A stretch of DNA of 64,000 nt from Clostridia bacterium. Lineage in GTDB: Bacteria; Bacillota; Clostridia; Christensenellales; Aristaeellaceae. Location of the stretch: the NCBI GenBank assembly GCA_017526525.1, contig JAFXRG010000015.1, positions 1 through 64,000 on the forward strand, given 5' to 3'. Under the pieces are notes generated by a model. The model did no database searches. It was not told the DNA's origin and was given only the letters and a program-made list of their open reading frames with translations. Position 1 is the stretch's first letter. The number at the start of each line of letters is the position of its first letter. The position numbers and the translations under genes were made by a program. Below are positions 26,540 to 35,652 of the stretch, piece after piece.

Positions 26540-27136
26540 TCACTTTTCTTCGGATGATGCGTGATCATTGAGCTTCATGAAATTTTTCAGCATCTGCTTT
26601 CCGTCCGGCGTCAGGATGCTTTCCGGATGAAACTGCACGCCGTAAACCGGATACTCCCTGTGCTGCACCGCCATCACCTCGCCGTCCGCCGTCCGGGCTG
26701 TCACCTGCAGGCAGTCCGGAAGGGTCTCAGGGTCGGCTGCCAGGGAATGATACCGCGCCACCGGAAATCGTTCCGGCAGCCCGTCAAAAAGAATACTGTA
26801 TCCTTCCTGTTTCACCTCGGACTGTTTTCCGTGCATCAGGGCTTTGGCGTAGGTCACCGTCGCGCCGAAAGCGGCGCAGATCGCCTGATGCCCCAGGCAT
26901 ACCCCCAGCAGCGGGATCTCCCTTCCAAGCTCCCCGGCTGCCCGGATGATGATGCCCGCGTCCTCCGGCCGTCCCGGGCCGGGCGACAGGATGATCCGGC
27001 CGGGCTTCAGGGCCCGGATTTCATCCACTGTCATTTCGTCATTCCGGATCACACGGATATCCGGATTCAGTTCCCCGATGAGCTGATACAGGTTATAGGA
27101 AAAGCTGTCATAGTTGTCAATCAGCAGCGTCATCAT
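26540..27136 (-). CDS. trpG: Anthranilate synthase glutamine amidotransferase subunit
   Basis: A 198-residue class I glutamine amidotransferase supplying ammonia to TrpE. It has [28 protein letters not shown], the nucleophile in [16 protein letters not shown] and the catalytic His/Glu in VQFHPESIL. Two adjacent ATG codons (27136, 27133) follow a GGAGG box; the first is used here. It overlaps the end of trpE by four bases. It could also serve folate synthesis as PabA, as in Bacillus. Confidence 0.95.
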   Translation of the reverse strand: MMTLLIDNYDSFSYNLYQLIGELNPDIRVIRNDEMTVDEIRALKPGRIILSPGPGRPEDAGIIIRAAGELGREIPLLGVCLGHQAICAAFGATVTYAKALMHGKQSEVKQEGYSILFDGLPERFPVARYHSLAADPETLPDCLQVTARTADGEVMAVQHREYPVYGVQFHPESILTPDGKQMLKNFMKLNDHASSEEK

Positions 27137-28596
27137 CCGATCTCCTCCCCGTCCTGTTCCAGTGAATGGAGCACCGCACGGGCCTTGTTCAGGCATTCCT
27201 CATGTTCCTTCTCCGGCACTGAATCATAAACGATACCGGCTCCGGAACGGATGAATACTTTTCCGTTCTTTTTCCATGCGATCCGGATCGCGATGCAGGT
27301 GTCCATGTTCCCCGAAAAGTCGATATAGCCGATCGCGCCCCCGTAAATCCCCCGCTTATTGTTCTCCATCTCACCGATCAGCTGGCAGGCCCGGATTTTC
27401 GGTGCTCCGGACAGCGTGCCTGCCGGAAGCACCGCTTCCACAGCGTCCAGCGCGTCCTTGTCTTCCCGGATTTCCCCGCGCACTGTGGATCCGATATGCA
27501 TCACATGGGAAAACCGAAGAACTTCGTGGAACTTTTCAACCTGTACGGTTCCGAACGCGGAGATGCGTCCAAGATCGTTCCTGCCCAGGTCCACAAGCAT
27601 GTTGTGCTCCGCCAGCTCCTTTTCATCCCCCAGGAGTTCCTCCTCCAGCTGCCGGTCCTCCTCCGGGGTTTTCCCCCGGGGACGTGTTCCTGCCAGCGGG
27701 AATGTGTGCAGAATACCGTTTTCCAGTTTTACCAGCGTTTCAGGGCTTGCCCCGGCAACCTCCACGTCCGTGCCTGAAAAATAGAACATATAGGGGGAAG
27801 GGTTCACCGTCCGCAGTCTCCGATACATATTCAGCAAACTGCCTTCATACGGTGCGCTGAGCCGGTTGGACAGGACAATCTGAAAGATATCTCCCTCCCG
27901 GATATAGGAACGTGCCTTCTCCACCATGGCGCAGTATTCCGCCTTGCTGAACAGCGGCGTAACCTCGCCGGTGAGCCGCCCGGGCTCGTCCCTGGCCTCC
28001 GCCCCGTCCAGGATAAGCTGTTTCAGCTCCGCCAGCTGCATCTCTGCCCTGTGGTAGCCGGCCTCTCCTTCCGCCAGCTTCACATTGACAATCAGGATCA
28101 TCTTCTGGCGAAAATTGTCAAAGGCAATCACCTTGTCAAAGAGCATCAGATCCACATCCTGGAAGTGTTCCGTATCCTCCGTTTCCCTTCTGACGGACGG
28201 TTCGGAATAATTCAGGTAATCGTAAGAGAAGTATCCGGTCAGGCCACCGGTGAAAGGCGGCAACCCTGGGATCCGCGGGCTTCTGTATTCCGCCAGGATC
28301 TGCCGGAGCACCGCGGACGGATTGTCCGTTTTCAGTTTCAGTTCCCCGACCTGCATCTCCCCGTCCGAACAGGTAATGCTCAGCTTCGGGTCAAATCCCA
28401 GGAACGTGTAACGTCCCCAGTTCTCCTGTGCCTCCGCGGATTCCAGCAGGAAGCAATGTGAAGAGACGTTCTTCAGCTTTCGGATGACCTGGATCGGGGT
28501 ACACAGATCCGCCAGCAGCTCGCTGGTGACCGGCGCCACCTTATACCCCGCTTCCCTGTATCGGGTCAGTTCCTCTGCACTCGGCGTAATTTTCAT
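27133..28596 (-). CDS. trpE: Anthranilate synthase component I
   Basis: A 487-residue chorismate-utilising enzyme making anthranilate. The N-terminal LLES motif (CFLLESAEAQENWGRYTF) is the tryptophan feedback pocket. The catalytic half has YREGDIFQIVLSNR-like, SPETLVKLENG, PLAGTRPRGKTPEED, LVDLGRNDLGR, HVMHIGSTVRGE, LPAGTLSGAPKIRA and YGGAIGYIDFSGNMDTCIAIR. It is the first cistron after the T-box, with GGAGGGGG upstream of the ATG. The operon order trpEGDCFBA is complete for tryptophan from chorismate. Confidence 0.97.
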   Translation of the reverse strand: MKITPSAEELTRYREAGYKVAPVTSELLADLCTPIQVIRKLKNVSSHCFLLESAEAQENWGRYTFLGFDPKLSITCSDGEMQVGELKLKTDNPSAVLRQILAEYRSPRIPGLPPFTGGLTGYFSYDYLNYSEPSVRRETEDTEHFQDVDLMLFDKVIAFDNFRQKMILIVNVKLAEGEAGYHRAEMQLAELKQLILDGAEARDEPGRLTGEVTPLFSKAEYCAMVEKARSYIREGDIFQIVLSNRLSAPYEGSLLNMYRRLRTVNPSPYMFYFSGTDVEVAGASPETLVKLENGILHTFPLAGTRPRGKTPEEDRQLEEELLGDEKELAEHNMLVDLGRNDLGRISAFGTVQVEKFHEVLRFSHVMHIGSTVRGEIREDKDALDAVEAVLPAGTLSGAPKIRACQLIGEMENNKRGIYGGAIGYIDFSGNMDTCIAIRIAWKKNGKVFIRSGAGIVYDSVPEKEHEECLNKARAVLHSLEQDGEEIG

Positions 28597-28661
28597 GCTT
28601 TTTCCCCCTCCGCCAAACGGATATCCCGGCTGCCTCCCCGGGTATGCAATCCTCAGCCAAT

Positions 28662-28938
28662 AAAAAATCCCTGACAGATTTTTGCTCTGTCAGGGACGAA
28701 TCTTCTTCGCGGTGCCACCCTGTTTCACGGTTTCCCGTGCGCTCTGCGGAATACGTTCACATATTCCCGGCAACTGACGTATGCCCCACGTCGCAGAATA
28801 CTCGGCCGAAGCCTTTGACTGCGCCCTCCGCGGTCCATTTGGCGGTTTGTTTCCTGCCCGGCTTTCACCTTCCCGGACTCTCTGTAAGGGCATGGCCGCT
28901 TTGATCTCCGCTTCAACGGTTTCCTATGAAATTGAGTG
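28662..28938 (-). promoter_or_regulatory. T-box leader sensing tRNA-Trp
   Basis: On the minus strand the leader contains the T-box sequence AGGGTGGCACCGCG (28708-28721) immediately before a terminator: TCTGTCAGGGA (28686-28696) pairing with TCCCTGACAGA (28668-28678), followed by TTTTTT (28662-28667). In the Stem I region the bases AAATGGACC place a TGG codon at 28835-28837, followed by the usual A: a specifier for tryptophan. Uncharged tRNA-Trp would bind both sites and stabilise the antiterminator, switching on trpEGDCFBA. The specifier was assigned by eye, not by folding. Confidence 0.9.
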
Positions 28939-28939
28939 A

Positions 28940-28968
28940 ATTTTAACAACACCGCCCGCAGGTGTCAA
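28940..28968 (-). promoter_or_regulatory. Promoter of the trp operon
   Basis: TTGACA (28963-28968), 17-base spacer, TAAAAT (28940-28945) on the minus strand, directly before the T-box leader. The 140 bases between this promoter and the protease gene hold nothing else I can name. Confidence 0.8.
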
Positions 28969-29107
28969 GTGAATCTTCCTTCTGATACATCAGAAAAACA
29001 ATTCACCGGAATGCCGCGTGGATGAATTCACCATCCTGCAGCCGGGACGCTTGATTTGCCCATTCCTTTTCTGTCGTCCTCCTGCGGATCCGGACAAAAC
29101 CGGAGAA

Positions 29108-31654
29108 TTACGGAGCGGTGAAGGCCACCGGTTCGCTGTATTCGCCGTAGTATGTCATCGGAACCGCGATGATTGCGTTGAGGCCTTCCACCGTTGCCCG
29201 GGCCCGTACTTCACAGGCGGCGCCGGCCTCCAGCCCGGACAGCACGGCTTCCGTCTTTCCGTCCGCCAGGATCACGGTCTGCCACTTTCCTTCGCCCGCT
29301 TTCCGGTATTCGATTTCATATCCGCTGATCCCGGTGGCCCACTGGTCCGCCACCGTAACCCGGACCATGCCGTCTCCCTCATTCACCCCGCTGATTTCCG
29401 CTTTCCCGGGAACGATCATGAAGTGCCCGGAGATTGCCCCGTCCTCCCTGCCGGCGGGGCGTACCACGATGTCCGCGTCACCGCAGCGAATGTTATTGCC
29501 GTATTCCACGGCATAATCCGTACCCTCTGTCAGGATTACCCCCTGGCTGGATCGCACAATGCACCGGGGCGTAATCGGTTCTCCCGTATATACATTCTCA
29601 TAGGTTTCCGCAAACACAGAGGAGGGAACCGCCTTTTCCACCGCCAGGCGCAGGATGGTCGTTCCCATCGATTCCTGGCCCCGGATTCGGATCGCCAGGT
29701 AAATCTTCCCTTCCTTCCGGGCGGTCAGCAGGATCTGGGATCCTTCTTTCTGTGTCACAAAATCAGCGATCTCCTCTGATCCGTTCAGCAACGTCCACTC
29801 GATATCCGGGTTGCCCATTTCCATCCAGGAGGATCCCCGGAAAAACAGCTTGATCTTGGTGGTGTTATAGCCTTCCATCGCCACCAGCGCTTTTTCGGCC
29901 AGAACGGAAGGAACCATCGCGATATCCCCGGCAATATAATTGCAGTAGCCTTTGATGGCAAAATTGTCGCATACCGCCTGTCCCCCGGGAATCGCCTTGA
30001 TTTCCATGTTGTTCTCCGCATTTCTCAGGGCTGTTTCCCGGTAGTCCTCCCAGGCGCCGTCCCGGAAAAGAAAGCTTTCATTTTTGTTGATCACCGCCAC
30101 AGGATTTGTCGGAAGAACACCCGGAATACTGCAGAGAACGGCTTCATTGGTCAGATAGCATCCCTCCGGATCCGTCATCTCCAGCACGATGGCATACGCC
30201 TGTCCGTTCTGGATAAACACCTCGTTCTCCAGCCGGATCCGGTGATAACCGGCGTACTCAAACCGGGCACTTCCGCTGCACACGCACAGGCCCTCTTCCG
30301 GCGAAGTAAAATCGTTGCACAGCAGGTAAATCGAGTAATTTGCCTCCGTGTTCGCGCTCCCCGTCATGCAGGAGATCTCCGTCAGGACCCGGGAATGCCC
30401 CCCGATAAAGACATTGGCCATTTTTACGGGTTTCTCATATTTTTCGCACACCACTTCCCCCACCGGCAGGTAGTCATGCTGGTCAATATATTCCGGGGCG
30501 AATGAATCCTCGAACACAAAGGATTCAGGATTTGTCAGGGTCTGATCGAAGTAGGACAGCCAGAAATAGCCGGATCCCACCATGACCGGTTCACCGTTTT
30601 CATCAAAGACCGGGTTGCCGTCTGCGTCCTTTTTCTGCACGGGGATGCCCCAGTTCATTTCGCCGCAGTTCGGGAATTCCTCCTCCCCGGAACCCCAGCT
30701 GTTGCGCACGAGCCACGCGCCGTTCTCCGGCGGCTGATGCTCCGGCAGGAAGTTCTCCTTCGGGTAATTGTCATCCCATCCGATGATGGTGACCCCATGG
30801 TTGGCCTGCAGGTTTTCCCAGGTATAGTGCGCCCACGTCACATTGTTCAGGTAGACGCCGTTTTCTGCAAGATCCTGGTCGGGGCGAGAAACATCCGCCA
30901 GGAATCCGATGCTGACGCCGCGTTTCAGCAGCAGCTGCTCCTTGATCATCCGGTTCGCGTCGGGGTTATATTCATATGGGACTGTCAAGGAATGCTGAGC
31001 GGGACTCGGCAGCAGGACGGATTCCGTCAGGTAATAATCCCTGGCAAAGCGGTATTCCTCGGGAATCGACCAGTCGTCCATGTCGCTGTAGCTGAAGTTG
31101 CGGTATGCGCCGCCGATATATCGCTGCAGGGTATTCTTTTCCCTGCCGTAGTATCTGAAAAGATCGCCGTATTCCCCGTTGTCCTCCTTCGAGGGCCCGA
31201 TTCCCTGCGCATAGGCGGAGGCGGCAAGGAACAGGCTTCCGCCGGTATTGTAAACGGAAAGCGCGTCTTTTCTACTGACGGAGATGCCTTCGCCGTTCTG
31301 CGGGTTGTTTGCATCTTCCAGCGGCATATGGGCAAAATAGGCCAGCTGTTTTTCCGAAAGATCGATGGTCTTCCACGCATCCGGATCATAATCCAGGATG
31401 GAGCCCAGGATGCTGATCTCCGATGCCGCGGTCGCTGCAAAACCCCAGCAGGTCATGAAGGGATTCTGCTGCCGCACCGGGGGAACATAGCACCGGTCTC
31501 CCACCCCGTCGCCGTCCGTATCGACTTGTCTCAGGTCGAAGGTTTCGGGCAGGGTTCCGGCATCTTCCGTCCCTTCCGCGAAGGAAATGGTACAGGTGCC
31601 GGTCAGCACGATACAAAGAAGCAGGATCAGAAACTGTCTGGCAGGATTGCGCAT
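29108..31654 (-). CDS. Secreted papain-like (C1A) cysteine protease with lectin-like and fibronectin-type domains
   Basis: An 848-residue exported protein: signal peptide (~1-26, SFAEG), then a C1A catalytic domain with RQQNPFMTCWGFA (oxyanion Gln and nucleophile C69), NHGVTIIGWDDNY (H286) and WLVRNSWGS (N318). An insert-rich beta domain follows (~390-560), as in clostridial C1A proteases with a lectin-like domain. The C-terminus (~740-848) resembles a fibronectin type III module (GISGYEIEYRKAGEGKW). There is no sorting motif, so it is released or loosely attached. It probably digests extracellular or surface protein. It has its own promoter. A twin-cystatin-like secreted protein is encoded ~10 kb away. 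Confidence 0.88.
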   Translation of the reverse strand: MRNPARQFLILLLCIVLTGTCTISFAEGTEDAGTLPETFDLRQVDTDGDGVGDRCYVPPVRQQNPFMTCWGFAATAASEISILGSILDYDPDAWKTIDLSEKQLAYFAHMPLEDANNPQNGEGISVSRKDALSVYNTGGSLFLAASAYAQGIGPSKEDNGEYGDLFRYYGREKNTLQRYIGGAYRNFSYSDMDDWSIPEEYRFARDYYLTESVLLPSPAQHSLTVPYEYNPDANRMIKEQLLLKRGVSIGFLADVSRPDQDLAENGVYLNNVTWAHYTWENLQANHGVTIIGWDDNYPKENFLPEHQPPENGAWLVRNSWGSGEEEFPNCGEMNWGIPVQKKDADGNPVFDENGEPVMVGSGYFWLSYFDQTLTNPESFVFEDSFAPEYIDQHDYLPVGEVVCEKYEKPVKMANVFIGGHSRVLTEISCMTGSANTEANYSIYLLCNDFTSPEEGLCVCSGSARFEYAGYHRIRLENEVFIQNGQAYAIVLEMTDPEGCYLTNEAVLCSIPGVLPTNPVAVINKNESFLFRDGAWEDYRETALRNAENNMEIKAIPGGQAVCDNFAIKGYCNYIAGDIAMVPSVLAEKALVAMEGYNTTKIKLFFRGSSWMEMGNPDIEWTLLNGSEEIADFVTQKEGSQILLTARKEGKIYLAIRIRGQESMGTTILRLAVEKAVPSSVFAETYENVYTGEPITPRCIVRSSQGVILTEGTDYAVEYGNNIRCGDADIVVRPAGREDGAISGHFMIVPGKAEISGVNEGDGMVRVTVADQWATGISGYEIEYRKAGEGKWQTVILADGKTEAVLSGLEAGAACEVRARATVEGLNAIIAVPMTYYGEYSEPVAFTAP

Positions 31655-31722
31655 GAATGAACCTCCGTCAGTCCGGTCCCGGTAAACAGGCGCCGGTTAA
31701 TTGCGTTTTCTGAATGAGCACC

Positions 31723-31751
31723 ATTATATATGCGCCGCGTAAAATAATCAA
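31723..31751 (-). promoter_or_regulatory. Promoter of the C1A protease gene
   Basis: Minus strand TTGATT (31746-31751), 17-base spacer, TATAAT (31723-31728). The 5' leader is about 60 bases. Confidence 0.7.
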
Positions 31752-31796
31752 ATGGCGCGGCGAACGGGAAGCGTTTGCTGCGCCGGATCATTTATG

Positions 31797-31817
31797 CCTT
31801 CAGGCCCGGCCTGAAGG
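31797..31817. repeat. Small palindrome between operons
   Basis: CCTTCAGG (31797-31804) and CCTGAAGG (31810-31817) form a short hairpin upstream of the protease promoter. A further hairpin (AACCC / GGGTT) follows within 30 bases. Function unknown. Confidence 0.45.
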
Positions 31818-31862
31818 AAGGCGAACCCACCCGGAAGGGTTGAATCAAAAGCCGGATACAAA

Positions 31863-31894
31863 ATGCGGACTGACGTTTTGCCGTCAGCCCGCAT
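31863..31894 (-). terminator. Terminator of the sugar ABC operon
   Basis: ATGCGG-a-CTGACG (31863-31875) pairs with CGTCAG-c-CCGCAT (31882-31894) around a six-base loop. On the minus strand the stem is followed by TTTTG. It lies 17 bases after the ATPase stop. Confidence 0.7.
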
Positions 31895-31910
31895 GGATGA
31901 ATCCGTCCGC

Positions 31911-33038
31911 TCAGCCGTCGATCAGGCTTCTCTCCGTCTCCGGATCGAACAGGTGCATGACCTTCGCCGGGAAGGTAATGTACATTTTTCCGCCGTAAGC
32001 CAGGGAATTCCGCTGCTCCTTTGTCAGGTCCACCGTAGGCAGCCGGACAATGATCTTGTCGTCGTTTGCGCTCGACAGGTGCAGGTGCAGCTCGCTGCCC
32101 ATCATTTCGTTCACATCGATGGCGCATTCGATGGCATTTTCCGTCTTGTCAAACAGCACGGTGGTATGCTCCGGCCGCACGCCCAGGATGATCTCCATGC
32201 TCTTCACTTTTTTCTTTGCCAGCACAGCGTTCTGGTCCTCGTTCAGCGGAATCCTCGCTCCCAGGATTTCCACGGTGTAGCCGCTGCCCTCCTGCACCAG
32301 CTTCGCCTTCAGGAAGTTCATCTGGGGGCTGCCGATGAATCCGGCCACAAACAGGTTCACCGGGGTGTCAAAGACTTCCTGCGGCGTGCCCACCTGTTCG
32401 ATGAAGCCGTCCTTCATGATGACGATCCGGTCGCCCAGCGTCATGGCTTCCGTCTGGTCGTGGGTCACGTAGATAAACGTCGTATCCAGCTTCTGCCGCA
32501 GCAGGATGATTTCCGCCCGCATCTGGTTGCGCAGCTTCGCGTCCAGGTTGCTCAGCGGCTCGTCCATCAGGAATACCTTCGCGTTCCGCACCATGGCGCG
32601 GCCGATGGCCACCCGCTGGCGCTGGCCGCCGGACAGCGCCCGGGGCTTCCGGGTCAGGTATTCCGTGATGCCGAGGATCTGGGCGGCATTGGTTACCCTC
32701 TCATAAACCTCATCTTCCGGCACCTTCTTCAGCCGCAGGCTGAAAGCAATGTTGTCATAAACCGTCATGTGGGGATACAGCGCGTAGTTCTGGAAAACCA
32801 TGGCGATGTCCCGGTCCTTGGGCTGCAGGTCGTTCACCACCTCGCCGTCGATTTCCAGCGTGCCTCCGGAGATATCCTCCAGTCCCGCGATCATCCGCAG
32901 CGTTGTGGATTTGCCGCAGCCGGAAGGCCCGACGAATACTACGAATTCCTTGTCCTTGATTTCGAGATTGAAATCATGAACCGCTGTTACTTTATTGTCA
33001 TATATTTTTTTGACATCCGTCAGTTTTACGCTTGCCAT
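31911..33038 (-). CDS. MsmX/UgpC/MalK-type sugar ABC transporter ATPase
   Basis: A 375-residue ATPase of the CUT1 family with Walker A GPSGCGKST (~38-46), signature LSGGQRQRVAIGRAM, Walker B VFLMDEPLSNLD, H-loop YVTHDQTEAM and the C-terminal regulatory OB-fold region (GVRPEHTTVLF). These ATPases power oligosaccharide importers and often serve several transporters in Bacillota. Here it is the last cistron after the two permeases, so it is dedicated at least to this galactan locus. MASVKL start is behind a GGGAGG site. Confidence 0.93.
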   Translation of the reverse strand: MASVKLTDVKKIYDNKVTAVHDFNLEIKDKEFVVFVGPSGCGKSTTLRMIAGLEDISGGTLEIDGEVVNDLQPKDRDIAMVFQNYALYPHMTVYDNIAFSLRLKKVPEDEVYERVTNAAQILGITEYLTRKPRALSGGQRQRVAIGRAMVRNAKVFLMDEPLSNLDAKLRNQMRAEIILLRQKLDTTFIYVTHDQTEAMTLGDRIVIMKDGFIEQVGTPQEVFDTPVNLFVAGFIGSPQMNFLKAKLVQEGSGYTVEILGARIPLNEDQNAVLAKKKVKSMEIILGVRPEHTTVLFDKTENAIECAIDVNEMMGSELHLHLSSANDDKIIVRLPTVDLTKEQRNSLAYGGKMYITFPAKVMHLFDPETERSLIDG

Positions 33039-33059
33039 CTGATTCGTCCTCCCTTATCC

Positions 33060-33929
33060 TCAGCCTTTTACCGCGCCGCCGGTAACGCCTTCCACGTAAT
33101 ACTTCTGCAGGAACATAAACAGAACGGTTACGGGAAGCGCCACCAGTACGCCGCCGGCGCAGAACATGGTGTAGTTGTTGGAAATCTGGTCCTTGCTCAG
33201 CCAATCGTACAGGCCGACAGCTACGTTCTTGCCGGCGGATGCACCGAAGGCAATATAGCGGGCAAAAACATAGTCTCCCCATGGACCCATGAAAGCGGTC
33301 AGGATCGTATAAATCACGATCGGTTTGGACAAGGGAAGAATGATCTTGTACAGGATCTGCGCGCGGGTCGCTCCGTCAATCCTGGCCGCTTCGTCCAGGG
33401 ATGTGGGGATCGTATCGAAGAACCCTTTGGAGACGTAATATCCCATGCCTGAAGACGCAATATAAACCAGGATCAGGCCCGGCGTTGCATTGGCCTGCGT
33501 CATGCCAAGGTCTTTCAGCACCCGGTACAGAATAATCATGGTCAGCATTCCCGGGAACATGCCGAGAATCAGCATAAACCGCATCAATGGCTGCCGCATT
33601 TTAAAGCGGAAACGGGACAGGGTATAGCTCATGCACAGCACAATAACGGTCTGCAGGACCGCCGTAATCAGCGCGGCGACAAAAGTATTGGTATACCACC
33701 GCGGAAAATCCGTCTGGAACAGGTTGCTGTAATTATCGGTACCCCACACCTTGGGAAGCACATATCCGACCTGGCCGCTGTTTTCCACCCGGAAGGACTG
33801 GAGCACGATGCAGACAAAGGGAATCAGCCAGATAATGCTGATAACGATCAGCAGGATATGAATGGCTGTGTTCGTCACTGCACGGGAGGCTTTCAGTCCC
33901 ATGTGACGTTTTGCTGTTGCTTCACTCAT
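33060..33929 (-). CDS. Sugar ABC transporter permease, MalG/GanQ type
   Basis: A 289-residue membrane protein with six helices and the EAA loop DEAARIDGATRAQILYKIILP (~188-208) that docks the ATPase. The start at the ATG overlapping the previous stop (TGATG) follows AGGAGG; a GTG one codon earlier is possible. It ends VTGGAVKG, typical of MalG homologues. It pairs with the MalF-type permease encoded immediately upstream. Association with a GH53 galactanase makes galacto-oligosaccharide the probable cargo. Confidence 0.93.
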   Translation of the reverse strand: MSEATAKRHMGLKASRAVTNTAIHILLIVISIIWLIPFVCIVLQSFRVENSGQVGYVLPKVWGTDNYSNLFQTDFPRWYTNTFVAALITAVLQTVIVLCMSYTLSRFRFKMRQPLMRFMLILGMFPGMLTMIILYRVLKDLGMTQANATPGLILVYIASSGMGYYVSKGFFDTIPTSLDEAARIDGATRAQILYKIILPLSKPIVIYTILTAFMGPWGDYVFARYIAFGASAGKNVAVGLYDWLSKDQISNNYTMFCAGGVLVALPVTVLFMFLQKYYVEGVTGGAVKG

Positions 33930-35476
33930 CACCGGAAATCCTCCTCATTTCTCGTACTCGGCATCACGTTGTACACAATCAGGGAAACCAGCGCCACAAC
34001 GACGAACACCAGGATACCGATGACGGACGCCATGTAATACTGGGATTCTGCGCCGGTTGTGATCTTGAACAACCAGGTAATCAGCAGGTCCGTATAGCCC
34101 ACGGATCCGGATGCTGAAGAGGCTGCGGCATTTGTGGGCGCACCGCCTGTCAGCAGGTAAATGACGTTGAAGTTGTTCATATTGCCCGTAAAGCTTGTCA
34201 GAAGGTACGGTCCCGTAACAAACAGCATATAAGGCAGGGTGATTTTTGTGTATTGCTTCCAGCCGCTGGCTCCGTCGATCTTTGCAGATTCATACAGATC
34301 CGCGGGAATATTCATCAGAATACCGGTGGTAATCAGCATCAGGTACGGAATTCCGATCCAGATGTTGATCACAATCACCGTAATCCGGGCCAGCCAGGGC
34401 CGGCTGGCATCTCCGAAAAAGTCAATGGCCTGCGTAATCCAGCCCATATCCATCAGGAACCCGTTGATGATTCCGTTCTTGGCGAACATTTTGGAAACAT
34501 ACAACAGGGAGATAAACTGGGGAATCGCGATCGTCAGCACCAGGATGGTCCGCCAGCCCTTTTTGAAGCGGATTCCCTTCTTGTTGATGGCCATTGCCAC
34601 AAACATCCCCAGGAAATAGTTCGTAAAGGTGGCGAAGAAAGCCCAGATCAGCGTCCACAGCAGCACCTCTCCAAAGGTGGCGGCATAGCTTTGCGTTCCG
34701 CCTGCCCCGCCGCTCCAGGAGAGCATGGTGTTGAAGTTATCCAGTCCGACCCATGTAAACAGGCTGTTTGTATAGCCGTTATGGGTTCCGTCATAATTGG
34801 TGAAAGCCACCAGCACCATAAAGAGAATCGGCAGCAGCGTAAAGACGATAATGCCGGTCATGGGCAGCGCCAGCAGCGTCTTATGGAACTGGTCATCCAC
34901 AATACTGCGGAGGTCTTCCTTGCCGCTTTTCAGTTTCTTTCCGGAAGCAAGGATTTTTTCTGCAATCTTGTTTTGCCTGATGTTCAGCCGCCAGGTATAA
35001 ATGAACGCAATGATAAAGAAAATCGTGAGCACGCCGTAGAGCAGAATCTGGAAGGAGTTATCATTGTACTTGGTAACATACACATCCAGCAGCTCGTTAT
35101 ATTCCTTGCTCGGACCGGTCTTTCCTAGGGAGGGCAGCATGCTCAGCCAGTATCCGCCGGACAGGATCATATATCCGATGAATACCACTTCAAACAGCAG
35201 GAACAGGATCCCGCGCAGGATCTGCCCCCTGGCCAGGCATCCGAATCCCATCACCAGATAGCTGAGCTTTGTTTTCCAGTCCCCGTGAACAAAGGTATTC
35301 ACAATATCGGCAGCTTCCCTGCCCACCGCTGCTCCGCACTTCTTCAGCCCTTCCCAGATTTTCAGGAAGAACCGGCCGATTCCTTTGGGAATCCCGGTGA
35401 AGAAATGTCCCAGCCTGTATCCGAACTTTTTCCCTTTGGACAGTTTCAGATACTCCAGATCACTGAGCTGTGCCAT
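33929..35476 (-). CDS. Sugar ABC transporter permease, MalF/GanP type
   Basis: A 515-residue permease. An N-terminal extension (~1-160) contains amphipathic and membrane helices before the six-helix core, which carries the EAA loop ESAKIDGASGWKQYTKITLP (~390-410). It is longer than most CUT1 permeases (~300) and similar in size to E. coli MalF. The start is ATG 35476 with GAGAGGAGAGG upstream; an in-frame extension of 24 residues is unsupported. It lies downstream of the binding-protein gene, separated by a terminator-like hairpin. Confidence 0.92.
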   Translation of the reverse strand: MAQLSDLEYLKLSKGKKFGYRLGHFFTGIPKGIGRFFLKIWEGLKKCGAAVGREAADIVNTFVHGDWKTKLSYLVMGFGCLARGQILRGILFLLFEVVFIGYMILSGGYWLSMLPSLGKTGPSKEYNELLDVYVTKYNDNSFQILLYGVLTIFFIIAFIYTWRLNIRQNKIAEKILASGKKLKSGKEDLRSIVDDQFHKTLLALPMTGIIVFTLLPILFMVLVAFTNYDGTHNGYTNSLFTWVGLDNFNTMLSWSGGAGGTQSYAATFGEVLLWTLIWAFFATFTNYFLGMFVAMAINKKGIRFKKGWRTILVLTIAIPQFISLLYVSKMFAKNGIINGFLMDMGWITQAIDFFGDASRPWLARITVIVINIWIGIPYLMLITTGILMNIPADLYESAKIDGASGWKQYTKITLPYMLFVTGPYLLTSFTGNMNNFNVIYLLTGGAPTNAAASSASGSVGYTDLLITWLFKITTGAESQYYMASVIGILVFVVVALVSLIVYNVMPSTRNEEDFR

Positions 35477-35582
35477 AATCCGTGATCCTCTCCTCTCCCG
35501 TATGCAGGCGGCACATCCGCCTGACCTGGCTTTTTCCCGGGAACGCAACGACCTGAAGGGGTTTTCCGTCCGTGTTTTCCCG

Positions 35583-35619
35583 AAAAAGGCCGGAGCCGAA
35601 AGGGTCTTCAGCTCCGGCC
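35583..35619 (-). terminator. Internal terminator/attenuator after the binding-protein gene
   Basis: GGCCGGAGC (35588-35596) and GCTCCGGCC (35611-35619) form a perfect nine-base stem with a 14-base loop; on the minus strand TTTTT follows (35583-35587). It lies between the binding-protein and permease genes and would let most transcripts stop after the binding protein, giving it the usual excess over the permeases. Confidence 0.7.
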
Positions 35620-35652
35620 GTAAGGTACTGTTTCAGTCTTTGTTGCCAAACT

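Noticed and set aside
28597-28970. Considered a small protein-coding gene in the trp leader
   Set aside because: Short frames on both strands coincide with T-box structure elements (specifier, T-box, terminator), which explain the conserved sequence better.
31863-33452. A 529-codon plus-strand frame across the ATPase and permease genes
   Set aside because: It spans two unrelated minus-strand genes and their gap, which a real gene would not do; both minus genes have full family motifs.
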